A DNA stretch of 64,000 bases from Pseudomonas chlororaphis. Lineage in GTDB: Bacteria > Pseudomonadota > Gammaproteobacteria > Pseudomonadales > Pseudomonadaceae. Location: contig NZ_MOAL01000006.1 in NCBI RefSeq assembly GCF_003731765.1, positions 502,563-566,562 of the forward strand. The letters are read 5' to 3'. The position numbers and the translations under genes were made by a program. Of the stretch, positions 16,217 to 23,874 are shown one piece after another (within the stretch, counting starts at the first letter, position 1; each line of letters starts with the position of its first letter). The notes under the pieces were generated by a model, which did no database searches, was not told the origin of the DNA, and worked only from the letters and a program-made list of their open reading frames with translations.

Positions 16217-17238
16217 TTGACCAGCCATTCGTTCCACCGTGTCGCGATGGCCGGACCGTTCTTGGCCCAGTACGCGAAGTCGAGGGTGATCTGATCCTTA
16301 GCGTAGGCAGTCGGCAGGTTCGGTGCCAGGACCGAGTCCAGGCGCGCCACGCTGTCGACGTTGACCGGGGCGTAGGCGGTCAGGTTGGAGAAGTCGGCCT
16401 GGCCTTTGGCGCCGCTGGCGTTGGCCAGGAACTTCATCGCAGCGTCCTTGTTCTTCGCACCTTTGGGGATGACCAGGAAGTCGGCCATGACCAGGTTCTG
16501 TTTCCAGCTCACGCCCACCGGTGCGCCGTCTTGTTGCAGGGCGTAGACCCGGCCGTTCCAGAACTGCCCGATGCTTGCTTCACCCGAGGCCAGCAGTTGT
16601 TGCGACTGCGCGCCGCCGCCCCACCAGACGATGTCTTTTTTGATGGTGTCGAGTTTCTTGAAGGCCCGGTCCAGGTCCAGGGGGTAGAGCTTGTCTGCCG
16701 CTACGCCGTCGGCCAGCAGGGCCAGTTCCAGCACGCCGGGGCTGGGCCATTTGTACAGGGCGCGTTTGCCGGGGTAGGTCTTGGTGTCGAACAGGGCGCT
16801 CCAGTCCTGAGGCTTGTTGGCCCCGACCTTGCCTTCGTTGAAGCCCAGCACGAAGGAGAAGAAGAACGAACCGACGCCGTGGTCGGAGATGAAGCGCGGG
16901 TCAATCTTGTCGCGCTGGATCTGCTTGAAGTCCAGGGGTTCGAGCAAGCCTTCGGCGGCCGCGCGCAGGGCGAAGTCGGCCTCGACGTCCACCACGTCCC
17001 ATTGCACGTTGCCGCTCTCGACCATGGCCTTGAGCTTGCCGTAGTCGGTCGGGCCGTCCTGGACCACGGTGATGCCGCTGGCCTTGCTGAACGGGTCGGC
17101 CCAGGCTTGCTTCTGCGCGTCCTGGGTACTGCCGCCCCAACTGACGAAGTTGACGCTTTCAGCCGCCATGGCCAGGTTGCCGACAGTGCTCAGCAAGCCG
17201 GCGAAGAGTACGGCGGTTGTACCTTTGTTCAACACCAT
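16213..17238 (-). CDS. periplasmic substrate-binding protein, spermidine/putrescine (PotD) type
   Basis: 341 residues with a signal peptide (cleavage after ...GNLAMAA). Family 1 polyamine-like binding protein fold: VNFVSWGGSTQDAQKQAW near the mature N-terminus, QWDVVDVEADFALRAAAEGLLEPLD, then WPSPGVLELALLADGV and WNGRVYALQQDG. Relatives bind polyamines, but also other organic amines and carboxylates. GAGGGCGTAAAA precedes the ATG. Operator D lies about 160 bases upstream. It may deliver the regulon's substrate or a degradation product. Confidence 0.88.
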   Translation of the reverse strand: MVLNKGTTAVLFAGLLSTVGNLAMAAESVNFVSWGGSTQDAQKQAWADPFSKASGITVVQDGPTDYGKLKAMVESGNVQWDVVDVEADFALRAAAEGLLEPLDFKQIQRDKIDPRFISDHGVGSFFFSFVLGFNEGKVGANKPQDWSALFDTKTYPGKRALYKWPSPGVLELALLADGVAADKLYPLDLDRAFKKLDTIKKDIVWWGGGAQSQQLLASGEASIGQFWNGRVYALQQDGAPVGVSWKQNLVMADFLVIPKGAKNKDAAMKFLANASGAKGQADFSNLTAYAPVNVDSVARLDSVLAPNLPTAYAKDQITLDFAYWAKNGPAIATRWNEWLVK

Positions 17239-17390
17239 TTTTACGCCCTCATTTGTTGTGTTTTTGAGCGGGCTGTTGATGCCCGCCTATCGGGAGCAGT
17301 AGGTCCATCGGGGCCTTGAAAAGGCGACCGTGCCAAGGGCTGTTGTTTGTGCTGTCCCTGGCGGGCGCACTTGGCAAAAATGTCCGGTCT

Positions 17391-17418
17391 ACGGAATATC
17401 ATATTATGGTATTCCAAA
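17391..17418 (-). promoter_or_regulatory. operator site D
   Basis: On the minus strand this reads TTGGAATACCATAATATG, continuing into GATATTCC. The core GGTATTCC (plus strand) is at 17407-17414. It faces the ABC importer operon that starts at 17238. The minus-strand CATAAT can serve as a -10 hexamer. The rest of the 282-base intergenic region shows no gene. Confidence 0.65.
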
Positions 17419-17520
17419 CTTTGTGCAAGCACTTTGCCTTACCGGCCATCCGCACAAAGCGGTCTTTTTGTTACCGGTAGGCCACCGCCTGGCGGCCTGC
17501 CCGGGGTGTGGAGAAATGCG

Positions 17521-18630
17521 TTATTCGCTGAAGGGGATGCTCTCGACCACTTCCAGGTCGTAGCCAGTCAGGCCGGCGTATTTCAGCGGCGGGCCGAGGT
17601 GGCGCAGCTTGCCCACGCCCAGCTCCTGCAGAATCTGTGCCCCGGTGCCCACTTCAGAATAGATGCGCGATTGCGAGCGCTGGTACTGGCGTGGCGGCTG
17701 GGTCAGTTGCGGCACCCGTTCCAGCAAGGCCTGGGAGGATTCATGGTTGGCCAGCACCACCACCACGCCACGACCTTCTTCGGCCACGCGTTGCAGGGCG
17801 GCCCACAGTGTCCAGTTGGAGGGGCCGTGGTACTCGGCGCCCACCAGGTCGCGCAGCGGGTCGATCACGTGCACCCGCACCAGGGTCGGGTCTTCACGGC
17901 GGATATCGCCCATCACCATGGCCATGTGCACGCCGCCTTCGATGCGGTCCTCGAAGGTGATCAGGCGGAAGGTGCCGTGCACCGTCGGCAGTTCCCGCTC
18001 ACCGATACGCACCACGGTGTGCTCGGTGCTGAGGCGGTAGTGGATCAGGTCGGCGATGGTGCCGATCTTGATCCCGTGCTTGCGGGCGAAGACTTCCAGG
18101 TCCGGGCGGCGGGCCATGGTGCCGTCGTCGTTCATCACTTCGACAATCACCGAGGCCGGGGTGAAGCCCGCCATGCGCGCCAGGTCGCAGCCGGCTTCGG
18201 TGTGGCCGGCGCGGGTCAGCACGCCGCCTTCCTTGGCTCGCAGCGGGAAGATGTGCCCGGGTTGCACCAGGTCTTCGGCTTTGGCATTGGCGGCCACCGC
18301 GGCAGCGACGGTGCGGGCGCGGTCGGCGGCGGAGATGCCGGTGCTGACCCCGACGGCGGCTTCGATGGACACGGTGAAGGCGGTGCTGAACACGCTGCCG
18401 TTGCTCGGCACCATCTGCTCCAGGCCCAGGCGCTGGCAGTGTTCGTCGGTCAGGGTCAGGCAGATCAGGCCCCGGGCTTCCCGGGCCATGAAGCTGATGG
18501 CCTGGGCGTCGCAACGGTCGGCGGCGAGCAACAGGTCGCCTTCGTTTTCCCGGTCTTCGTCGTCCACCAGGAGCACCATCTTGCCTTGCCGGTAGTCTTC
18601 GATGATTTCTTCGATGCTGTTGAAGGCCAT
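17521..18630 (-). CDS. ribBX: RibBX: DHBP synthase fused to a degenerate GTP cyclohydrolase II-like domain
   Basis: 369 residues from the ATG at 18630. The N-terminal half (about 1-200) is a complete 3,4-dihydroxy-2-butanone-4-phosphate synthase: VDDEDRENEGDL, SFMAREARGLICL, GVSTGISAADR, GHIFPLRAKEGGVLTRAGHTEA. The C-terminal half has the GTP cyclohydrolase II framework but contains no cysteine, so the Zn-binding Cys triad is absent and the activity should be lost. This matches the RibBX variant described in Proteobacteria. It is placed under operator E next to flavin-dependent enzymes and would raise flavin supply on demand. Only about 30 bases separate it from the operator, leaving no room for an FMN riboswitch. 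Confidence 0.88.
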   Translation of the reverse strand: MAFNSIEEIIEDYRQGKMVLLVDDEDRENEGDLLLAADRCDAQAISFMAREARGLICLTLTDEHCQRLGLEQMVPSNGSVFSTAFTVSIEAAVGVSTGISAADRARTVAAAVAANAKAEDLVQPGHIFPLRAKEGGVLTRAGHTEAGCDLARMAGFTPASVIVEVMNDDGTMARRPDLEVFARKHGIKIGTIADLIHYRLSTEHTVVRIGERELPTVHGTFRLITFEDRIEGGVHMAMVMGDIRREDPTLVRVHVIDPLRDLVGAEYHGPSNWTLWAALQRVAEEGRGVVVVLANHESSQALLERVPQLTQPPRQYQRSQSRIYSEVGTGAQILQELGVGKLRHLGPPLKYAGLTGYDLEVVESIPFSE

Positions 18631-18660
18631 GCTGGGAATCTCGGTGTGTGGATGAGTTAT

Positions 18661-18684
18661 TTTGTGGTATACCATAATACAAAA
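18661..18684 (+). promoter_or_regulatory. operator site E
   Basis: TTGTGGTATACCATAATACA has core GGTATACC at 18666-18673. It is centred in the 71-base gap between divergent ribBX and the DUF1330 gene. CATAAT at 18673-18678 gives a -10 hexamer for the plus-strand gene whose ATG is at 18702. One bound repressor could therefore shut both promoters. Confidence 0.72.
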
Positions 18685-18701
18685 TAAACCGAGAGGTCAC
18701 T

Positions 18702-18998
18702 ATGAAGGCGTACTGGATTGCTCACGTGGATGTCACCGACCCCGATCAATACAGCCACTACACCCAGCGCGCGCCGGCAGCGTTCGCCCTGTACGGCGGA
18801 CGCATGCTGGCCCGGGGCGGGCGCAGCCAAGCCATGGAAGGGCGAGCGACGCCGCAGCGCAGCGTGGTGATCGAATTCGATTCCTATGAACAGGCGCTGG
18901 CCTGCTACCACTCCGAGCAGTACCAGGAAGCCAAGGGTCACCGCGAAGGCGTGGCGCGGGCGGAAGTGATCATCGTCGAAGGCGTCCCCCCGCTGTAA
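18702..18998 (+). CDS. DUF1330 family protein
   Basis: 98 residues, starting MKAYWIAHVDVTDP. It is a small ferredoxin-like (dimeric alpha-beta barrel) protein of the DUF1330 family: YTQRAPAAFALYGGRMLARGG, VVIEFDSYEQALACYHSEQYQEA. Homologues are small stress or catabolic proteins with unknown reaction; the fold is shared with ABM/EthD proteins. The ribosome site GAGAGG is eight bases from the ATG. Operator E gives it a place in the same regulon. Confidence 0.85.
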   Translation: MKAYWIAHVDVTDPDQYSHYTQRAPAAFALYGGRMLARGGRSQAMEGRATPQRSVVIEFDSYEQALACYHSEQYQEAKGHREGVARAEVIIVEGVPPL

Positions 18999-19026
18999 CG
19001 CGGACGGCCACGTGGGGGCTAGGGTC

Positions 19027-19052
19027 TCGTTCCCATGCCCCCGTGGGAACGA
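19027..19052. terminator. hairpin between convergent DUF1330 and NUDIX genes
   Basis: TCGTTCCCA and TGGGAACGA form a perfect 9-base stem around an 8-base loop. The sequence is related to the GTTCCCACG repeat seen elsewhere in the window. No T run follows, so it may be a repeat rather than an intrinsic terminator. Confidence 0.4.
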
Positions 19053-19065
19053 TCGCGGTGGCAGG

Positions 19066-19629
19066 TCAGCGAATGAAGTGGATTTTGCCGCTGTCGTCGT
19101 TGCCGATGTAGATACCGTAGACCCCGGCCTGGCGCTCTTCGATGTAGCGTTCGAGGATTTGCCGGATCGCCGGGTAGTAGATGCTCTCCCAGGGAATGTC
19201 CTCGGGGGCGAAGAATTTGTAGTCCAAGGTTTCCGGCCCGAACTGCCCGGTGATCTCCAGGGCGATGGCGCGGAAGATGATGTACACCTCGCTGATCTTC
19301 GGCACGCTGAAGATCGAGTACGGCGAGATGATTTCCGCGCGCACGCCGCTTTCTTCCCAGACTTCCCGCAGGGCCGCCTGTTCGGTGGTTTCGTTGCCTT
19401 CCATGAACCCCGCCGGCAGGGTCCAGGTGCCCGGCCGTGGCGGGATGGCGCGCTGGCACAGAAGGTACTTGCCGTCCTGCTCGATGATGCAGCCGGCGAT
19501 GATCTTCGGGTTGACGTAATGGATGTAGCCGCAGCCGCGGCACATCAGGCGCTCATGGGTATCGCCCGCTGGCCGCTGGTGACCGAGGTCACTGCCGCCG
19601 CACTTTGGACAAAAGCTCGGGCTGAACAT
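19066..19629 (-). CDS. NUDIX hydrolase with N-terminal zinc ribbon
   Basis: 187 residues. The N-terminus has CPKCGG near residue 7 and CRGCGY near 31, a four-Cys zinc ribbon. The NUDIX box GFMEGNETTEQAALREVWEESG is complete (G-x5-E-x7-RE-x2-EE-x-G; positions about 74-95). Such proteins cleave nucleoside-diphosphate-X compounds such as ADP-ribose, NADH or FAD. It starts one base after the GntR stop and is the last gene of the minus-strand operon. In an FMN-dependent pathway an FAD- or NADH-type substrate is attractive but unproven. Confidence 0.85.
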   Translation of the reverse strand: MFSPSFCPKCGGSDLGHQRPAGDTHERLMCRGCGYIHYVNPKIIAGCIIEQDGKYLLCQRAIPPRPGTWTLPAGFMEGNETTEQAALREVWEESGVRAEIISPYSIFSVPKISEVYIIFRAIALEITGQFGPETLDYKFFAPEDIPWESIYYPAIRQILERYIEERQAGVYGIYIGNDDSGKIHFIR

Positions 19630-19630
19630 A

Positions 19631-20383
19631 TCAGCGACCTATACGGGGTTCTTTGAGGGCGATGGGCGCAGTGATCTCGGGAATGTCGCCGGTCTCTTCC
19701 TGTTTGCGCTTGAGGTAGTCCAGGGCCACTTTGGCCGCGGCCCGCACGTGGTCCACCGAGGCCTGGTGGGCCGCCAGCGGATCGCCGCTCTTGATCGCTT
19801 CGACGATGCGTTCCATTTCCTGGTTGCTCGAACCACGACGGTTTTCCTGGGACACCGAGGTGGCCCGCAGGTAGCTGATGCGCGCCTGCAACTGGCGCAG
19901 CTGGGTGGCCGCCACGTGGTTGCCGGAACCTTCGAGCAGCACGTCGTAGAAACCCTGGACCGAATCCAGCACCTGTTGCAACTCGCCTTCCTTGAGGGAT
20001 TTGCGGTTCTCTTCCAGGGCTTTTTCCAGGGCCTTGATGTCCTTGGCCTTGGCCCGCAGGGTGAACAGCTGGACGATCAGGCCTTCGAGTACGCAACGCA
20101 GCTCGTAGATGTCCCCGGCGTCGGCCAGGGTGATGATGGCCACGCGCGGCCCCTTGGCGTCGGCGAATTCCACCAGGCCTTCGGATTCCAGGTGGCGCAG
20201 GGCTTCGCGAACGGAAGTGCGGCTGACGCCCAGGCGATCGCACAGATCGCGTTCAACCAGACGGTCTCCCGGCAGGAGCTGGAAGTTCATGATGGCGCTT
20301 CGCAGTTTATCCAGCACGATTTCGCGCAGGGTAACGGGGTTGCGATTGACCTTGAAGCTGTCGTCGAGTGGCAGGCGTTTCAT
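19631..20383 (-). CDS. GntR family regulator, FCD (FadR-like) subfamily
   Basis: 250 residues from the ATG at 20383. The winged helix-turn-helix is at about 15-80, with RDLCDRLGVSRTSVREALRHLE as recognition region. The all-helical FCD ligand domain follows (about 85-235). The gene lies inside the operon for the aldehyde dehydrogenase and reductase. Proteins of this subgroup bind TGGT-Nx-ACCA palindromes, matching TGGTATACCA found at six promoters in this window. I infer it is the repressor of the whole regulon, relieved by a carboxylate or pathway intermediate. Confidence 0.88.
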   Translation of the reverse strand: MKRLPLDDSFKVNRNPVTLREIVLDKLRSAIMNFQLLPGDRLVERDLCDRLGVSRTSVREALRHLESEGLVEFADAKGPRVAIITLADAGDIYELRCVLEGLIVQLFTLRAKAKDIKALEKALEENRKSLKEGELQQVLDSVQGFYDVLLEGSGNHVAATQLRQLQARISYLRATSVSQENRRGSSNQEMERIVEAIKSGDPLAAHQASVDHVRAAAKVALDYLKRKQEETGDIPEITAPIALKEPRIGR

Positions 20384-20468
20384 GGGGTCCGCTCTGAGTG
20401 TGGCTGTCCATGCAAAAAGAGCACTGCGATCGAGGATCATCGTGCTCTGGTCTCACAACAGCCAAAGG

Positions 20469-20858
20469 TTAACTGGAGGCCTCGGCATCGGCTTCGGCGA
20501 AGGCTTCACGGGCGAGCCGGAAACTGTCTACGGCAGCGGGAACACCGCAATAAATACCGACCTGAAGCAGGATTTCGCGTATTTGTTCACGACTCAGACC
20601 GTTACGCAAGGCGCCGCGTACATGCAGCTTGAGTTCGTGAGGCCGATTGAGGGCTGAAATCATCGCCAAGTTTATCATGCTGCGTTCTTTGAGCGACAAA
20701 CCCTCGCGGCCCCAGACGTGACCCCAGCAGTACTCGGTGACCATTTCCTGGAGCGGGCGGGTGAAGTCGTCGGCGTTCTCGATGGAGCGCTGCACATAGG
20801 CTTCGCCCAATACCTGGGTGCGAATCTTCAGGCCTTTTTCGTATTTCTCGTTACTCAT
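20469..20858 (-). CDS. carboxymuconolactone decarboxylase family protein
   Basis: 129 residues from the ATG at 20858 behind GAGGA. It is an all-helical AhpD/CMD-like domain. The segment LKERSMINLAMISALNRPHELKLHVRGALRNG followed by REILLQVGIYCGVPAAVDSF aligns with gamma-carboxymuconolactone decarboxylase PcaC. An AhpD-type CxxC pair is not present, so a decarboxylase or lyase-like role is more likely than peroxidase. It probably acts on an acyclic or lactone intermediate in the pathway. Its start was chosen over one at 20912 because of the ribosome site. Confidence 0.85.
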   Translation of the reverse strand: MSNEKYEKGLKIRTQVLGEAYVQRSIENADDFTRPLQEMVTEYCWGHVWGREGLSLKERSMINLAMISALNRPHELKLHVRGALRNGLSREQIREILLQVGIYCGVPAAVDSFRLAREAFAEADAEASS

Positions 20859-20914
20859 CACGCAGTCCTCAGTGCGGTCCCTGGGGAACCGCTCACCATT
20901 CAAGGCCGCCATCG

Positions 20915-20995
20915 CTTGGTAGGAGCAGGCTTGCCTGCGATGACGGCCCTGGATTCGAGATCATTGCCGGCGGGCTCGCCGCGATCGCGAGCGCG
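20915..20995. repeat. single REP element
   Basis: GGTAGGAGCAGGCTTGCCTGCGATGACGG and GCCGGCGGGCTCGCCGCGATC are REP halves. The element lies in the 161-base gap between the second flavin reductase and the carboxymuconolactone decarboxylase-like gene and may shape transcript stability. Confidence 0.6.
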
Positions 20996-21019
20996 CCTGC
21001 CGGGCATTGATTTCGCTCG

Positions 21020-21505
21020 TTACGCCAGGGTGGGCAGGGGGCCCAGCTTGCCTTTGTGGTAGATCATCGGCGTCACCGGCTGCTCGGGCAGGATCAGGTG
21101 CTTGACCGCGCCGACGATGATCGCGTGATCGCCGCCGTCGTATTCGCGCCACAACTCGCACTCGATGATTGCCGTGGCCTTGGCCAGCAGCGGATTGCCC
21201 AGTTCGCTCAAGTGCCACTCGATGCCCTTGGCCTTGTCCTTGCCTTTACCGGCGAAGGCGTAGGCTTCGGCGGTCTGGTCGGCCGACAGCAAGTGAATGG
21301 CGAACTGCTTGCTGTCCCGCAGGATCGGGTAGGTGTCCGAGGCGTAGTTGGGGCAGAACAGCACCAGCGCCGGGTCGATCGACAGCGCGCTGAAGGCGCT
21401 GGCGGTGATGCCGACGATCTGCCCGTCCGGGTCCAGGGTGGTGACCACCGTGACCCCGGAAGGGAAGGAGCTCATGACTTCTTTGTAAATGCCGGGTTCG
21501 ATCAT
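21020..21505 (-). CDS. flavin reductase (FMN-binding split-barrel), copy 2
   Basis: 161 residues, the same length as the copy at 10291-10776 and identical to it at most positions by eye (FPSGVTV, TASAFS, LVLFCPNY, GKGKDKA, IECELWREY, GGDHAI). Differences are conservative. It is placed in the catabolic operon directly after the aldehyde dehydrogenase, 12 bases apart, with AGGAGG before the ATG. It should regenerate FMNH2 for a monooxygenase. No monooxygenase lies in this operon, so it must serve one encoded elsewhere, probably the LLM enzyme at 6158-7201. Confidence 0.9.
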   Translation of the reverse strand: MIEPGIYKEVMSSFPSGVTVVTTLDPDGQIVGITASAFSALSIDPALVLFCPNYASDTYPILRDSKQFAIHLLSADQTAEAYAFAGKGKDKAKGIEWHLSELGNPLLAKATAIIECELWREYDGGDHAIIVGAVKHLILPEQPVTPMIYHKGKLGPLPTLA

Positions 21506-21517
21506 TTCGCAAGCCTC

Positions 21518-22999
21518 CTAGCGCATCACAAACGGATCAGGCATGGGCGCCTGGGACAGGTTGATCCACACCGTTTTCAGTTCGGTATAGGCCAGCACCG
21601 AGTCGATGCCGCTCTCGCGGCCATAGCCACTGTTCTTGAAACCGCCGATGGGGGCCATGGCCGACACCGCACGGTAGGTATTGACCCAGATAATCCCCGA
21701 ACGCACGTCCCGGGCCAGGCGATGGGCACGGCCCAGGTCGCGGGTCCAGATGCCGGCGGCGAGGCCGAACTGGGAGTCGTTGGCGATCGCCAGGGCGTCG
21801 GCTTCATCCTTGAAACGGATCACCGAGGCCACCGGGCCGAAGACTTCTTCCTGCATGATTTTCATCGAGTTGCTGTCGCACTCGAACAGGGTCGGCTCGT
21901 AGAACCAGCCATCGCCCACGCCCTGAGGGCGCTTGCCACCCAGGCGCAGGGTGGCGCCTTCGGCCAGGGCGTCGGCCACCAGGCCTTCGACCACGGCCAA
22001 TTGCTGGGCGGTGGCCATGGGGCCCATTTCGGTGCCGTCGTCCTGGGGGTTGCCGATGCGGATGCGCTGGGCGCGTTCCACCAGGCGGGCGACGAACTCG
22101 TCGTAGATCTCGTCTTGGACCAGCAGCCGCGAGCCAGAGACGCAGCTCTGCCCGGAGGCCGCGTAGATGCCGGCGATGGCGCCGTTGATGGCGCTATCCA
22201 GGTCGGCGTCGGCAAAGATGATGTTCGGCGACTTGCCGCCCAGTTCCAGGGACAGCTTGGCGAAGTTTTCTGCACTGCTGCGCACCACATGCCGGGCGGT
22301 GGCGGCGCCGCCGGTGAAGGCGATCTTGCGCACCAGCGGGTGGCGGGTCAGGGCGGCGCCGGTGCTCGGGCCATAGCCGGTGACGACGTTGACCACGCCC
22401 GGAGGAATGCCGGCTTCCAGGGCCAGGCGCGCCAGCTCGAGGATGGTCGCCGAGGCGTGCTCCGAGGGCTTGATCACGATGGTGTTGCCGGCGGCCAGGG
22501 CCGGGGCCAGCTTGATGGCGGTCAGGTACAGCGGGCTGTTCCAGGGGATGATCGCGGCGACCACGCCCATGGCTTCGTGCACGGTGTAGGCAAACAGGTC
22601 GGGCTTGTCGAGGGGCAGGGTGCCGCCTTCGAGCTTGTCCGCCAGGCCTGCGGTGTAGTGGAAAAACTCCGGCAGGTAGCCGACCTGGCCGCGGGTCTCG
22701 CGGATCAGCTTGCCGTTGTCGCGGCTTTCCAGCTGGGCCAGTTGTTCCTTGTTCTCGGCGATCAGGTCACCGAGGCGGCGCAGCAGCTTGCCTCGGGCCG
22801 TGGCGGTCAGGCCACGCCAGGCCGGGCTGTCGAACGCCGTCTGGGCGGCCTGCACGGCGCGCTCGACATCGGCTTCATCGGCATCGGGCAGTTGCGCCCA
22901 AGGCTCGGCCAGGGCCGGGTTGAGGCTGTCGAAAGTCTTGCCGGACAGGGCATCGACCCATTCGCCGCCGATGCACATCTGGAAGCGTGCGAGTGTCAT
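21518..22999 (-). CDS. NAD(P)-dependent aldehyde dehydrogenase
   Basis: 493 residues of the classical aldehyde dehydrogenase superfamily. Rossmann features IIPWNSPLYL and NTIVIKPSEHAS are present, with catalytic Glu in LELGGKSPN and catalytic Cys in GQSCVSGSRL. The C-terminal EEVFGPVASVIRF and INTYR-like WVNTYRAVSAMAPIGGFKNSGYGRE are intact. The start overlaps the hydrolase stop by four bases (ATGA), so translation is coupled. It probably oxidises an aldehyde released after ring opening or hydrolysis. It is closest in look to betaine/phenylacetaldehyde/semialdehyde dehydrogenases, but the substrate is not certain. Confidence 0.9.
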   Translation of the reverse strand: MTLARFQMCIGGEWVDALSGKTFDSLNPALAEPWAQLPDADEADVERAVQAAQTAFDSPAWRGLTATARGKLLRRLGDLIAENKEQLAQLESRDNGKLIRETRGQVGYLPEFFHYTAGLADKLEGGTLPLDKPDLFAYTVHEAMGVVAAIIPWNSPLYLTAIKLAPALAAGNTIVIKPSEHASATILELARLALEAGIPPGVVNVVTGYGPSTGAALTRHPLVRKIAFTGGAATARHVVRSSAENFAKLSLELGGKSPNIIFADADLDSAINGAIAGIYAASGQSCVSGSRLLVQDEIYDEFVARLVERAQRIRIGNPQDDGTEMGPMATAQQLAVVEGLVADALAEGATLRLGGKRPQGVGDGWFYEPTLFECDSNSMKIMQEEVFGPVASVIRFKDEADALAIANDSQFGLAAGIWTRDLGRAHRLARDVRSGIIWVNTYRAVSAMAPIGGFKNSGYGRESGIDSVLAYTELKTVWINLSQAPMPDPFVMR

Positions 23000-23829
23000 G
23001 CAACGATCCCCTTTATTGGATTTGGACGGGTGTGCGCTATTTCAAGAAATTCCAGCAGCACCTGGTTGACCAGGCGCGGTGATTCCACCGGCATCATATG
23101 CCGCTGCTCGGGCAGCACGGCAACCCGTGCGCCAGGAATTCGCTGGGCCAGTTGCTCGGCCATTTCCGGGGTTGAACCGGGGTCCAGTTCGCCGGTGGCG
23201 ATCAGCGTCGGCGCCTGGATCAGGTGCAGGTCGTCGGCGCGGTACATATCCTGGGTGGCAAACAGCTCGTAGGTGGTCAGGTAGCCCTGTGGGTCATTGC
23301 TGGCCAGAGTCTGGCGGATTGCCGCGATCTGCGCCGGGTTGGCCGCCTGGTATTCGCGGCTGAACCATCGGGACAGGGCCGCTTCGGCATTGGCATCCGG
23401 GCCGTGTTCGGCGGCCTGGCTGGTGCGGGCGATGACGCCGGCACGCTGCTCGGGGCTGCGGTTGAACACGCTGTTGAGCACCACCAGGCCTTGCAGGTGC
23501 TGCGGGTAATGCAGGGCAAAGGCCCGGGCCACCAGGCCGCCCATGGAGAAGCCGATTACCGTGGCCTTGGGCAGTTGCAGGTGCTCCAGCAGTTCCCGCA
23601 GCTGGTCGGCATAACCGAGCAGGCCGGTGCCGCTGTCCGGGCGCGGGCTTGCGCCGTGGCCGAGCATGTCGTAGGCGATCACCCGGTACTGGCTGGAAAG
23701 GCCGACGATCTGCCCGCCCCACATTTCTTTGTTCAGGCCCACGCCGTGGATCAAGACCACGGGCTGGCCTTGGCCGGTCGCCAGGTAACTGGTGCCAGCC
23801 GGTGTTTGTTCAGCGGTGAGCCGAATCAT
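22996..23829 (-). CDS. alpha/beta hydrolase (RutD/PcaD-like)
   Basis: 277 residues from the ATG at 23829, chosen for AGGAG seven bases upstream. Oxyanion region LIHGVGLNKEMW, nucleophile elbow GFSMGG (Ser near residue 96), acid in TGELDPGSTP and catalytic His in EQRHMMP make a complete triad. It resembles enol-lactone hydrolases and RutD, which hydrolyses a carbamate-type intermediate of uracil breakdown. It lies between the DUF1185 and aldehyde dehydrogenase genes and presumably hydrolyses an amide, carbamate or lactone produced after oxygenation. Confidence 0.85.
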   Translation of the reverse strand: MIRLTAEQTPAGTSYLATGQGQPVVLIHGVGLNKEMWGGQIVGLSSQYRVIAYDMLGHGASPRPDSGTGLLGYADQLRELLEHLQLPKATVIGFSMGGLVARAFALHYPQHLQGLVVLNSVFNRSPEQRAGVIARTSQAAEHGPDANAEAALSRWFSREYQAANPAQIAAIRQTLASNDPQGYLTTYELFATQDMYRADDLHLIQAPTLIATGELDPGSTPEMAEQLAQRIPGARVAVLPEQRHMMPVESPRLVNQVLLEFLEIAHTRPNPIKGIVA

Positions 23830-23874
23830 GGAGCGCTCCTGCATGCCTTTTTATTGTGGTTGACCGGGACGGGA

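Noticed and set aside
17521..18630. Bifunctional RibBA with GTP cyclohydrolase II activity
   Set aside because: The C-terminal half has no cysteine at all, so the zinc site required for that activity cannot form.
18631..18701. FMN riboswitch upstream of ribBX
   Set aside because: Only 71 bases separate the divergent starts and the GntR-type operator occupies the middle. The conserved RFN element does not fit and its motifs are absent.
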